A stretch of DNA of 5,111 nt from JAKGBX01 sp965366835 (GCA_965366835.1 CBDUGF010000169.1:1-5111), one strand, 5' to 3'; numbered from the stretch's first letter, positions 1 to 5,111 are shown. Program-made: numbers and translations. Notes: generated by a model from the letters alone, not told the origin.

Positions 1-4
1 GGAG

Positions 5-81
5 GGGCCTGTAGCTCAACTGGTTAGAGCAGAGCGCTCATAACGCTTTGGTTGCAGGTTCGAGTCCTGCCGGGCCTACCA
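5..81 (+). tRNA. tRNA with CAU anticodon (elongator tRNA-Met or tRNA-Ile2)
   Basis: A complete cloverleaf can be drawn. The acceptor stem is 5-11 with 71-77 (one G-U pair at the end), the D stem 14-17 with 27-30, the anticodon stem 32-36 with 44-48, the loop 37-43 with anticodon CAT at 39-41, and the T stem 54-58 with 66-70. The discriminator is A78 and CCA is encoded at 79-81. It is not the initiator tRNA, because the anticodon stem lacks the three consecutive G-C pairs and position 1-72 is G-U rather than C-A. CAU is shared by elongator tRNA-Met and by tRNA-Ile2, whose C34 is changed to lysidine by TilS. The acceptor stem carries C4-G69 and C5-G68, which are TilS recognition pairs in E. coli tRNA-Ile2, so Ile2 is a real possibility. 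Its promoter lies left of the window. Confidence 0.95.
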
Positions 82-145
82 AACGTCCCCGCCGTTCCGG
101 CCACGCCGCTCATCCGGGTCGCTGCCCGGCCCGAAGGATTGCGCG
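82..145 (+). other. tRNA-abrB spacer with a small hairpin and RBS
   Basis: This 64-bp spacer joins the tRNA to the abrB start. It contains a 5-bp perfect inverted repeat, CCGGG (114-118) and CCCGG (125-129), with a 6-nt loop. It also holds a Shine-Dalgarno-like GAAGGA at 133-138, seven bases before the ATG at 146. No T-tract follows the hairpin, so a classical intrinsic terminator for the tRNA is not supported. The hairpin sits just upstream of the ribosome binding site, but five G/C pairs can arise by chance in DNA this rich in GC. No clear promoter is visible, so abrB may be read through from the tRNA or from a promoter I cannot recognise. Confidence 0.3.
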
Positions 146-1213
146 ATGCCGCTTGCCCGCCTTGCCCTGATCACGCTCGCGCTCTGTCTGCTCGGCAGCG
201 TCGGCGGCTTTCTCGCCACGCTCACGCCTCTGCCCCTGCCCTGGCTGCTTGGCAGCCTGATCGCCTGCGCCGCGCTGGCCATCGGCGCCCCTGCCCGGAT
301 CCCCGCCGGCTACAGCTTCCCGCAGCGCTTCCGCCTGCTCTTCATCGCCACCATCGGGTTGCTGATCGGCGCCCAGGTCTCGCCCGAGCTGCTCTCCGAC
401 CCGGCCAGCCTGGTTTATTCGATGGCCGCCATCGTCGCCTTCGTGCCCTTGGCCTTTGCCGTCAACTACGCGATCTTCCGCCGCGCCGGCGGCTATGACC
501 GGATCACCGCGTTTTACAGCGCCGCCCCCGGCGGGCTGATCGAATCGATTGCCTTCGGCGAGGCTGCAGGCGCCGATATCAAGCGCCTGGTGACCCAGCA
601 GTTCCTGCGCATCATCGCGGTGATCGGGCTGGTGCCGCTCGGCCTGTCGCTGTGGGAGGGCCATCCTGTCGGCAGCGCCGCGGGCATGGGCGTGTCGCGC
701 GCCGCCGATCCGGCCAACTGGCCGCTGATCGCCGCCGCCCTCGCGCTCGGCATCACCCTCGGCAAGCTGCTGCGCCTGCCGGCATGGCAGCTCACCGGCG
801 CGCTCATGGTCTCCGCCGCGCTGGCGCTCTGGGGCCAGCCGCTGGCGATTCCGCCCTGGCTCGTCGGTGTCGCCCAGGTGGTGGTCGGCAGCTCGCTGGG
901 GATGCGTTTCGCCGGGCTGTCGCGCGCCATGCTGCTGCGCGGCCTCTGGCTGGCGCTGCTCTCGGTCGCCGCCATGCTGCTGATCGGTGCGGCCCTGGCG
1001 CTGATCCTGCGCCCGCTCACCGGCCAGGGCTTCGAGGTGCTGCTGATCACCTTCGCCCCCGGCGGGGTCAATGAAATGGCGCTGGTGGCGCTCTCGCTCG
1101 AGGCCAACCCCGCCTTCGTCACCCTGCATCACGTGTTCCGCATCACCGTCACGGTGCTCTCGCTCGGGCTGATGAACCGCTGGCTTTCGCGCCCCAACGC
1201 GACGAAACTTTGA
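146..1213 (+). CDS. abrB: AbrB family transmembrane protein (duplicated domain)
   Basis: This 355-residue, strongly hydrophobic inner-membrane protein belongs to the AbrB family, often mislabelled 'putative ammonia monooxygenase'. The family is typically around 350 residues with two copies of one membrane module, and both copies are visible. Copy one has LPLPWLLGSL (29-38), then a GLLIGAQ segment (71-77), then SAAPGGLIES (125-134) followed by QQFLRI (151-156). Copy two has LPAWQLTGAL (211-220), then VVVGSSLGMRF (245-255), then FAPGGVNEM (303-311) followed by HHVFRI (328-333). The paired APGG..E motifs with a downstream FRI/FLRI are diagnostic. In E. coli, AbrB has been linked to regulation of aidB; transport or catalytic activity is not established. 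The start is supported by GAAGGA seven bases upstream. The stop codon (1211-1213) lies inside the candidate -35 box of the next gene, so the two genes are packed but probably separately controlled. The family is confident, the biochemical role is not. Confidence 0.9.
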   Translation: MPLARLALITLALCLLGSVGGFLATLTPLPLPWLLGSLIACAALAIGAPARIPAGYSFPQRFRLLFIATIGLLIGAQVSPELLSDPASLVYSMAAIVAFVPLAFAVNYAIFRRAGGYDRITAFYSAAPGGLIESIAFGEAAGADIKRLVTQQFLRIIAVIGLVPLGLSLWEGHPVGSAAGMGVSRAADPANWPLIAAALALGITLGKLLRLPAWQLTGALMVSAALALWGQPLAIPPWLVGVAQVVVGSSLGMRFAGLSRAMLLRGLWLALLSVAAMLLIGAALALILRPLTGQGFEVLLITFAPGGVNEMALVALSLEANPAFVTLHHVFRITVTVLSLGLMNRWLSRPNATKL

Positions 1214-1250
1214 CAAGCCCGCGTTCCCGGGGTTACTGAACACCTGTTCA
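1210..1250 (+). promoter_or_regulatory. Candidate promoter with palindromic operator before the SDR gene
   Basis: A perfect -35 consensus, TTGACA, lies at 1210-1215 and overlaps the abrB stop codon. At a spacing of 16-17 bases the -10 region falls around 1232-1238 (GTTACTG), a poor match to TATAAT. Overlapping and following it is a perfect inverted repeat, TGAACA-CC-TGTTCA, at 1237-1250. A two-fold symmetric site over the -10 and probable transcription start is the usual place for a repressor, and its size fits TetR-type operators that often control fatty-acid and acyl-CoA genes. The palindrome is seen directly; the promoter and the regulator class are inferred. No TetR-family regulator is encoded in the window. 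Confidence 0.5.
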
Positions 1251-1277
1251 ATTCACTTCTGCCAAGGAGCCCTGCCC

Positions 1278-2033
1278 ATGAATATCTCCGACACCTGCGC
1301 CATCATCACCGGCGGCGCCTCCGGCCTCGGCGAAGCCACCGCCCGTCAATTCATCTCCGCCGGCGCAAAGGTCACCCTGCTCGACCGTGACGCCAAACGC
1401 GGCAACGAGGTCGCCGCCGACATGGGCGCCACCTTCGCCGAGACCGACGTGACCGACGAAGCCAGCGTCAGCGCCGCCATCGCCGCCGCGAAAAAGGCCA
1501 TGGGCAAGATCACCTGCACGATCAATTGCGCCGGCATCGGCACGGCGGAAAAGACCCTGCACAAGAAAGGCGCCCACGCGCTCGATCATTACCAGCGAAT
1601 CATCAACATCAATCTCGTCGGCAGCTTCAACGTCGCCCGCCTCGCCGCCGCCGAAATGGCTGGCAACACGCCCGACTCGGATGGCGCCCGCGGCGTGATC
1701 ATCAACACCGCCTCGATCGCCGCCTTCGACGGTCAGAAAGGCCAGGTCGGCTATGCTTCCTCCAAGGGCGGCATTGTCGGCATGACCCTGCCAATGGCCC
1801 GCGATCTGGCGCGCGAGGGCATCCGGGTGATGACCATCGCGCCGGGCATCTTCGCCACACCGATGCTCACCGGCCTGCCGCAAGAGGTGCAGGACAGCCT
1901 CGCGGCGGATGTCACCTGCCCGCAGCGCCTCGGCGATCCGAATGAATATGGCCGCCTGGCCCAGTTCATCGTCGAATGCGGCTATCTCAACGGCACCGTG
2001 ATCCGCATCGACGGCGCTTTGCGGATGCAATGA
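1278..2033 (+). CDS. SDR-family 3-hydroxyacyl-CoA dehydrogenase (HSD17B10-like)
   Basis: This is a 251-residue classical short-chain dehydrogenase, the normal length for the family and probably a soluble cytoplasmic tetramer. The Rossmann glycine motif is TGGASGLG (11-18). D36 at the end of beta-strand 2 favours NAD over NADP. NCAG lies at 83-86, and the catalytic set is N112, S146, Y159 and K163 (YASSK). From about residue 144 to the end it follows the human HSD17B10 / 3-hydroxyacyl-CoA dehydrogenase type II pattern closely: KGGIVGMTLP, then RVMTIAPG, then RLGDP.EY, then NG.VIRIDGA.RMQ. That group oxidises 3-hydroxyacyl-CoA, including 2-methyl-3-hydroxybutyryl-CoA from isoleucine breakdown, to 3-ketoacyl-CoA. 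The start follows AAGGAG (1264-1269) by eight bases. No other beta-oxidation gene is beside it here, so the substrate is inferred from family resemblance alone. It appears monocistronic, with a convergent gene next. Confidence 0.92.
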   Translation: MNISDTCAIITGGASGLGEATARQFISAGAKVTLLDRDAKRGNEVAADMGATFAETDVTDEASVSAAIAAAKKAMGKITCTINCAGIGTAEKTLHKKGAHALDHYQRIININLVGSFNVARLAAAEMAGNTPDSDGARGVIINTASIAAFDGQKGQVGYASSKGGIVGMTLPMARDLAREGIRVMTIAPGIFATPMLTGLPQEVQDSLAADVTCPQRLGDPNEYGRLAQFIVECGYLNGTVIRIDGALRMQ

Positions 2034-2040
2034 CGCGCCT

Positions 2041-2052
2041 CGCCAGCTGGCG
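2041..2052. repeat. 12-bp perfect palindrome after the SDR stop
   Basis: CGCCAGCTGGCG is a perfect palindrome beginning seven bases after the SDR stop codon. With no unpaired centre it cannot form a full-length RNA hairpin, though a shorter stem with a small loop is possible. It may be a dyad protein site or chance in GC-rich DNA. No T-tract follows. Confidence 0.4.
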
Positions 2053-2068
2053 CTCCACATCCCCGTAG

Positions 2069-2087
2069 GGTGCGCATTCTGCGCACC
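2069..2087. repeat. Perfect 8-bp hairpin GGTGCGCA/TGCGCACC
   Basis: GGTGCGCA (2069-2076) and TGCGCACC (2080-2087) form a perfect 8-bp stem with a 3-nt TTC loop, 36 bases past the SDR stop. It lacks a run of T on either side, so it is not a textbook intrinsic terminator, but a stem this strong could stop or protect the 3' end of the SDR transcript. The GTAGGGTGCGCA...TGCGCACC form resembles short palindromes that I recall being dispersed between genes in related genomes. That resemblance is from memory and unverified. Confidence 0.5.
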
Positions 2088-2111
2088 TTGCGCGCCAAAT
2101 CTCGCCAAAAT

Positions 2112-2191
2112 GGTTAACGCGTCCCCCGGCAGCCGGGAGTCAGCCGGATGTCAGCCGGGAGTCACCCCCCTGTTTCGGGGCGGCGTTAACC
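2112..2191. repeat. Long inverted repeat spanning the convergent spacer
   Basis: GGTTAACGC (2112-2120) is the exact reverse complement of GCGTTAACC (2183-2191). After a 2x2 mismatch the match continues as CCCC (2123-2126) with GGGG (2177-2180), giving 13 pairs over 15-base arms. The right arm contains the stop codon of the minus-strand ABC-F gene (TAA, read from 2186-2188). Both converging transcripts would carry the structure, so a shared two-way terminator or mRNA 3'-end stabiliser is plausible, although no T-tract is present. The 50-nt loop holds the three tandem 11-bp repeats. Confidence 0.45.
2130..2162. repeat. Three tandem 11-bp repeats
   Basis: There are three head-to-tail copies of an 11-base unit: CAGCCGGGAGT (2130-2140), CAGCCGGATGT (2141-2151) and CAGCCGGGAGT (2152-2162). 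The outer copies are identical and the middle one differs at two positions. The unit is 11 bases, close to one DNA helical turn, so the copies lie on the same face. The first copy also joins a small hairpin, CCCGG (2125-2129) with CCGGG (2133-2137). The function is unknown; a protein-binding array or simple slippage are both possible. Confidence 0.6.
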
Positions 2192-4009
2192 GGTTTCCTC
2201 GGCCTTTTCAGCAAGGGTTAACCATTCCTCCTCCGCCGCCGCCAACGCGCCTTGCCGCTCGACCAGCGCCTCGGTGGCCTTGCGGAATTTCACCGGCGCG
2301 GTGGTGAAAAGGTCGGGTTGCGCCAACAGCCCCTCCAGCTTGGCGATCTCCGCCGTCAGCCGCTCGATCACCCCCGGCAATTCCTCCAGCCGGTGCTTCT
2401 CGGTAAAGGAAAGGCCCTTTTTCGGCGCTGCAGTCGACTTTACCTTCTCCTTGGAACCATTTGTTTTTTCTCTACTTTTACTATCCAGCTCACGAACGGT
2501 TTCGGCCCGCTGTGCTTGGTAGTCGCTCCAGCCCCCGGCATAGGTCACAGCCCGCCCATCGCCCTCCATCGCGATGGTGATCGAGGCGACACGATCGAGA
2601 AAATCGCGGTCGTGGCTGACCAGCAGCACGGTGCCGTCATAGCCATCCAGCAGCTCCTGAAGCAGGTCCAGCGTCTCCACATCGAGATCGTTGGTCGGCT
2701 CGTCGAGCACCAGCAGATTGCTCTCCCGCGCCATCAATCTGGCCAGCAGAAGCCGCGCCTTTTCGCCCCCCGAAAGCGACCTGACAGGCGCCCGTACCTG
2801 ACGCTCGTCGAACAGGAATTCCTTAAGATAACCAACGACATGGCACGGAACGCCGCGCACCATGATCTGGTCCGAGCGGCCCGAGATCTGCATCCCCGGA
2901 TCGCTGGTCAGGCTGTCCCAGAGCGTCGCGTCGGGGTCGAGCCCGGCGCGGGCCTGATCGAACACCGCCGGCACCAGGTTGGTGCCATGCTTGACGCTCC
3001 CCGCATCCGGTGCGAGTTCACCCATCAACATCTTCAACAGCGTCGTCTTGCCCACCCCATTAGGCCCGACAAAGGCGACCCGATCGCCCCGCATCACCGT
3101 AAGATCAAACGGTTGCAGGATCAGCTTGCCGTCGTAAGACTTTGCAATCCCACGCGCTTCGATGACCTTTCGACCCGATTTCGGGCCCGAGTCCAACGCC
3201 ATGCCCGCGGTGCCTTGACGCCTTATCTGGCTGGCGCGGTCGGCGCGCAGCTCGTGAAGGGCGCGCACCCGACCCATATTGCGCTTGCGCCGCGCGCTGA
3301 TGCCTTCCACCGCCCACCGCGCCTCTTCCTTGATCTTGCGATCGAGCTTGTGGCGGGCGCTGTCCTCCTCGTCCCAGAGCTTGTCGCGCCAGGCCTCGAA
3401 ATCGGTGAATCCCTTTTCCTGCCGACGCACGATTCCCCTGTCTATCCAGAGAGTTGCGCGGGTCAGCGCGGTCAGGAATGCACGATCGTGGCTGATCAGG
3501 ACAAAGGCGGCGCGGGTGGCTTTCAGTTCCTCTTCGAGCCACAGTGTCGCCTCGATATCGAGATGGTTGGTCGGCTCGTCGAGCAGCATCAGTTCCGGCG
3601 CCTCGGCCATCAGCTTGGCCAGTGCCGCCCGCCTTCGCTCGCCGCCCGACGCGGTCGCGACCGGGCGCGCAGGGTCGAATTTCAGCCCCTCGCTAGCCCG
3701 CTCCACCCGATACAATTCTCCCGGCTCCAGCGCGCTCGTAGCATAGTCGCCCAGGGTGGCGAATCCGCGCATGTCCGGGTGCTGCTCCATATAGCCGACG
3801 CTGACCCCCGCACCGGCCACACGGGCCCCGCGATCCGGTTCAACAAGACCTGCCATCACCTTGAGAAGTGTGGATTTTCCAGACCCATTGCGCCCGACAA
3901 GAGCGACCCTGTCACCGGGCTGGATGACCAGCGACAGCGCGTCGAAAACCGGTTCTCCCCCGAAGGTGAGCGAGATGTCGGTGAGTTGTAGCAAAGGGGC
4001 TCTGGCCAT
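2186..4009 (-). CDS. uup: ABC-F family ATPase, Uup type
   Basis: This soluble protein of 607 residues has two fused ATP-binding cassettes and no membrane segment, as in the ABC-F family. Domain one (about 1-200) has Walker A GRNGSGKST (39-47), signature SGGE (121-124), Walker B and catalytic E145 in LLDEPTNHLD, and switch H174. A helical, basic linker (about 205-275) includes KLDRKIKEE and RRKRNMGRVRAL; in ABC-F proteins this region contacts P-site tRNA. Domain two (about 281-505) has Walker A GPNGVGKTT (315-323), LSGGE (412-416), catalytic E437 and H466. A lysine-rich tether then leads to a C-terminal coiled coil (about 533-605), the Uup hallmark, tied in E. coli to DNA binding. Uup affects transposon excision, ribosome assembly and stalled translation. 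The segment between Q-loop and signature in domain one is roughly 30 residues shorter than I recall for E. coli Uup. GGAG lies four bases before the ATG. It is probably co-transcribed with the upstream olsB-type gene (32-bp gap). Confidence 0.93.
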   Translation of the reverse strand: MARAPLLQLTDISLTFGGEPVFDALSLVIQPGDRVALVGRNGSGKSTLLKVMAGLVEPDRGARVAGAGVSVGYMEQHPDMRGFATLGDYATSALEPGELYRVERASEGLKFDPARPVATASGGERRRAALAKLMAEAPELMLLDEPTNHLDIEATLWLEEELKATRAAFVLISHDRAFLTALTRATLWIDRGIVRRQEKGFTDFEAWRDKLWDEEDSARHKLDRKIKEEARWAVEGISARRKRNMGRVRALHELRADRASQIRRQGTAGMALDSGPKSGRKVIEARGIAKSYDGKLILQPFDLTVMRGDRVAFVGPNGVGKTTLLKMLMGELAPDAGSVKHGTNLVPAVFDQARAGLDPDATLWDSLTSDPGMQISGRSDQIMVRGVPCHVVGYLKEFLFDERQVRAPVRSLSGGEKARLLLARLMARESNLLVLDEPTNDLDVETLDLLQELLDGYDGTVLLVSHDRDFLDRVASITIAMEGDGRAVTYAGGWSDYQAQRAETVRELDSKSREKTNGSKEKVKSTAAPKKGLSFTEKHRLEELPGVIERLTAEIAKLEGLLAQPDLFTTAPVKFRKATEALVERQGALAAAEEEWLTLAEKAEETG

Positions 4010-4041
4010 GCCGCTCCAGCTATCCGGCCTGCCTCACAGCG

Positions 4042-4773
4042 TCAAGCCGCCACCGCTCTGAGCAGACGTTTGCGCGCCGGCGGAATCGCCGCGATCTCGA
4101 GCCCGGTGAAAACATGCAAGGTGCCCATCTGCATATCCACAACCGCATGATCGCTGACCCATCCCCCCATCGCCAGATAGCTGCGCAGCAAGGGCGGCAT
4201 CCGCGCCATCGCCTGTTTCACATCCGCCGCCTTCCCCAACCGCCCGGCAAAGCGGAACACCTGCGGCGCCTTGATCCGCGGCAGCCACCGCTCGGGCGCC
4301 AGGTGGCGCTCCCTCAGGATGGCGAAAGCATCGAGATAGAGCGCCGTGTCCGTGCCCGCGAAAGAGGAGCAGCCGAACAGCATTTTGACCCTGTTTTCAT
4401 CGACATAACGGGTCAGAATCGCCCATGCGATGCGCAGGATGTCGGGATCGGTCTGGTCCGGCTGGATGCAGAAACGGCCGATCTCGAGCATCGCCCCGTC
4501 AAAGCTTTGCAGGGCTGAGAGTTCATAATACTGGGCCGAGTAGCTGGTGGCGATCTCGGTCGCGTCCAGAGGCAAGATCCGGCAACAGGCCAGCAGCCGC
4601 CCGGTGTCGCGGTGTTCGACCAGAAGATGCAGGCAGCGCGCGTCGAAGCCATCGCGGTCGCGGCCATCGCGGCCGAAAAACGCGCGCTGCCGCAGGGCCT
4701 GCGCCGCCGCGATATCGGCGCGGCAGACGCTCAGCCGCGCGCTATAGCAGCCTTTGCTCAGAGTCAGATCCAT
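4042..4773 (-). CDS. olsB: OlsB-type N-acyltransferase (ornithine lipid synthesis)
   Basis: This 243-residue protein of the GNAT fold matches the L-ornithine N-alpha-acyltransferase family. OlsB transfers a 3-hydroxyacyl chain from acyl carrier protein to the amino group of ornithine, giving lyso-ornithine lipid, a phosphorus-free membrane lipid precursor. Visible family blocks are the N-terminal AQALRQRAFF (25-34), a YSAQYYELSAL segment (78-88), LEIGRFCIQP (96-105), LFGCSSFAGTD (132-142), and a C-terminal LLRSYLAMGGWVSDHA stretch where these enzymes carry their conserved tail. There is no signal peptide or membrane helix; it probably works at the inner face of the membrane. The partner O-acyltransferase OlsA is often adjacent in other bacteria but is absent here: uup follows after 32 bases and bamE precedes. 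GlsB, the related glutamine-lipid enzyme of roseobacters, cannot be excluded by eye. The ATG at 4773 follows AGGGG by only four bases, a modest ribosome binding site. Confidence 0.85.
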   Translation of the reverse strand: MDLTLSKGCYSARLSVCRADIAAAQALRQRAFFGRDGRDRDGFDARCLHLLVEHRDTGRLLACCRILPLDATEIATSYSAQYYELSALQSFDGAMLEIGRFCIQPDQTDPDILRIAWAILTRYVDENRVKMLFGCSSFAGTDTALYLDAFAILRERHLAPERWLPRIKAPQVFRFAGRLGKAADVKQAMARMPPLLRSYLAMGGWVSDHAVVDMQMGTLHVFTGLEIAAIPPARKRLLRAVAA

Positions 4774-4809
4774 CAGACCCCTGCCTTGCTTGCCGCCGCG
4801 CCAGGCCGC

Positions 4810-4864
4810 TCCGGGATGGCGCGCGTCATCCTGTCTGCGTCGCCGCGCAATCGCGCATCCCGGA
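4810..4864 (-). repeat. Inverted repeat between bamE and the olsB-type gene
   Basis: TCCGGGATG (4810-4818) and CATCCCGGA (4856-4864) are exact reverse complements. With one bulged base (4819) the pairing extends by four more bases (4820-4823 with 4852-4855). In the minus-strand transcript the structure begins directly after the bamE stop codon and ends 36 bases before the start of the olsB-type gene. No T-tract follows, so it is not a canonical terminator. It may protect the bamE 3' end or reduce read-through. A smaller competing hairpin, CGCG-CAAT-CGCG, lies at 4844-4855. Confidence 0.45.
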
Positions 4865-5111
4865 TCAGTTGTTGCCCAGCAGGGCCCCGGGATTGAAATT
4901 GCCGATATTGCCCAGCAGCTGACGCAGGAAGCCCTTGTCCTCGACGCTCGAACTGGTGACGCGCCGGGTCAGCGGCACGGCCCGGCCATCCTCAAGCCCG
5001 AAACGCTCGATGTTGCGCACAAGGTCGCGGCTGTCAAAACTGATCGCAAGCACCTGACGTTCCACGACTTCGGGACGCATCATTCCGAAATGCTTCACCC
5101 GGCTGCGGACA
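4865..5111 (-). CDS. bamE: Outer-membrane assembly factor BamE, C-terminal part
   Basis: This open frame runs off the right edge, so the start, the signal peptide and the lipobox cysteine are outside the window. The 81 visible codons end at a TGA read from 4865-4867. The sequence resembles the SmpA/OmlA (BamE) domain: a strand with VERQVLAISFD, then VRNIERFGLEDGRAV, then the TRRVT stretch seen in rhodobacteral BamE proteins, and a loose tail ending FNPGALLGNN. BamE is a small outer-membrane lipoprotein facing the periplasm that stabilises the BamA-BamD complex inserting beta-barrel proteins. An in-frame GTG at 5098 is not the true start, because reading continues upstream to the edge and the domain's N-terminal half is missing. 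The next gene in the same direction, an olsB-type acyltransferase, starts 91 bases later. Confidence 0.78.
   Translation of the reverse strand, partial: VRSRVKHFGMMRPEVVERQVLAISFDSRDLVRNIERFGLEDGRAVPLTRRVTSSSVEDKGFLRQLLGNIGNFNPGALLGNN

Noticed and set aside
5..145. tRNA edge as a site-specific integration point for a mobile element
   Set aside because: The tRNA is intact, no integrase follows, and I see no repeat of its 3' end in the window. The downstream genes look like core chromosomal genes.
110..1243. Long open frame on the minus strand opposite abrB (377 codons)
   Set aside because: Its translation is a low-complexity mix of R, G, Q, A, E and D typical of the antisense of a hydrophobic GC-rich gene, with no recognisable domain. 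The + strand frame has clear family motifs and a ribosome binding site.
1238..1249. GAAC-N4-GTTC as an SOS (LexA) box
   Set aside because: It fits the Bacillus-type LexA site, but alphaproteobacterial LexA uses the direct repeat GTTC-N7-GTTC, and the downstream SDR gene is not a DNA-damage gene.
1248..2108. Open frame of 286 codons on the minus strand opposite the SDR gene
   Set aside because: It is glycine/aspartate/alanine-rich without domain signals. It is explained as the complement of the SDR gene, which has all its catalytic residues in frame.
2110..2307. Small + strand frame of 65 codons in the convergent spacer
   Set aside because: It starts in the repeat region and runs into the antisense of uup. 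It has no ribosome binding site, and its proline/arginine-rich composition follows the local repeats.
2461..2480. T-rich run as a + strand intrinsic terminator
   Set aside because: It lies inside the intact uup coding frame, encodes in-frame residues on the minus strand, and has no strong GC hairpin directly before it on the + strand.
2252..3991. Long open frame on the + strand opposite uup (579 codons)
   Set aside because: It mirrors the uup coding frame and shows only histidine/arginine-rich antisense composition. The minus-strand frame has every ABC motif in order.

Overview
The window looks like an ordinary chromosomal stretch of a GC-rich alphaproteobacterium, most likely of the Rhodobacterales (Rhodobacter/Roseobacter/Paracoccus type). 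This rests on strong G/C bias at third codon positions, a Uup-type ABC-F protein whose first ATPase domain has a short arm, a short OlsB-type acyltransferase, and a BamE-like C-terminus. The placement is inference from gene families; no ribosomal marker is present to confirm it.

Layout: a complete tRNA with a CAU anticodon (5-81) sits at the left edge. It is followed on the + strand by a two-repeat AbrB-family membrane protein (146-1213) and an SDR-family dehydrogenase of the HSD17B10 / 3-hydroxyacyl-CoA dehydrogenase type II group (1278-2033). The SDR gene has its own candidate promoter and a perfect TGAACA-CC-TGTTCA operator-like palindrome in the 64-bp gap before it. A convergent spacer (2034-2185) is dense in palindromes and holds three tandem 11-bp repeats inside a long inverted repeat. 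The rest of the window is on the minus strand and reads right to left: the 3' part of bamE (running off the right edge), an olsB-type ornithine-lipid N-acyltransferase, and a full-length uup-type ABC-F ATPase.

How the genes relate: bamE, olsB and uup are co-directional with spacers of 91 and 32 bp, so olsB-uup is probably one transcript. BamE and OlsB both serve the envelope (outer-membrane protein assembly and phosphorus-free membrane lipid). Uup acts on ribosomes or DNA intermediates and has no obvious functional tie to them. The + strand SDR probably acts in fatty-acid or branched-chain acyl-CoA oxidation. AbrB is a membrane protein of unsettled function.

I see no mobile element, CRISPR array, phage gene, toxin-antitoxin pair or new multi-gene system. 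The points worth a second look are non-coding: the operator before the SDR gene, the repeat and inverted-repeat complex between the convergent genes, an inverted repeat between bamE and olsB, and an AT-rich codon patch inside uup.
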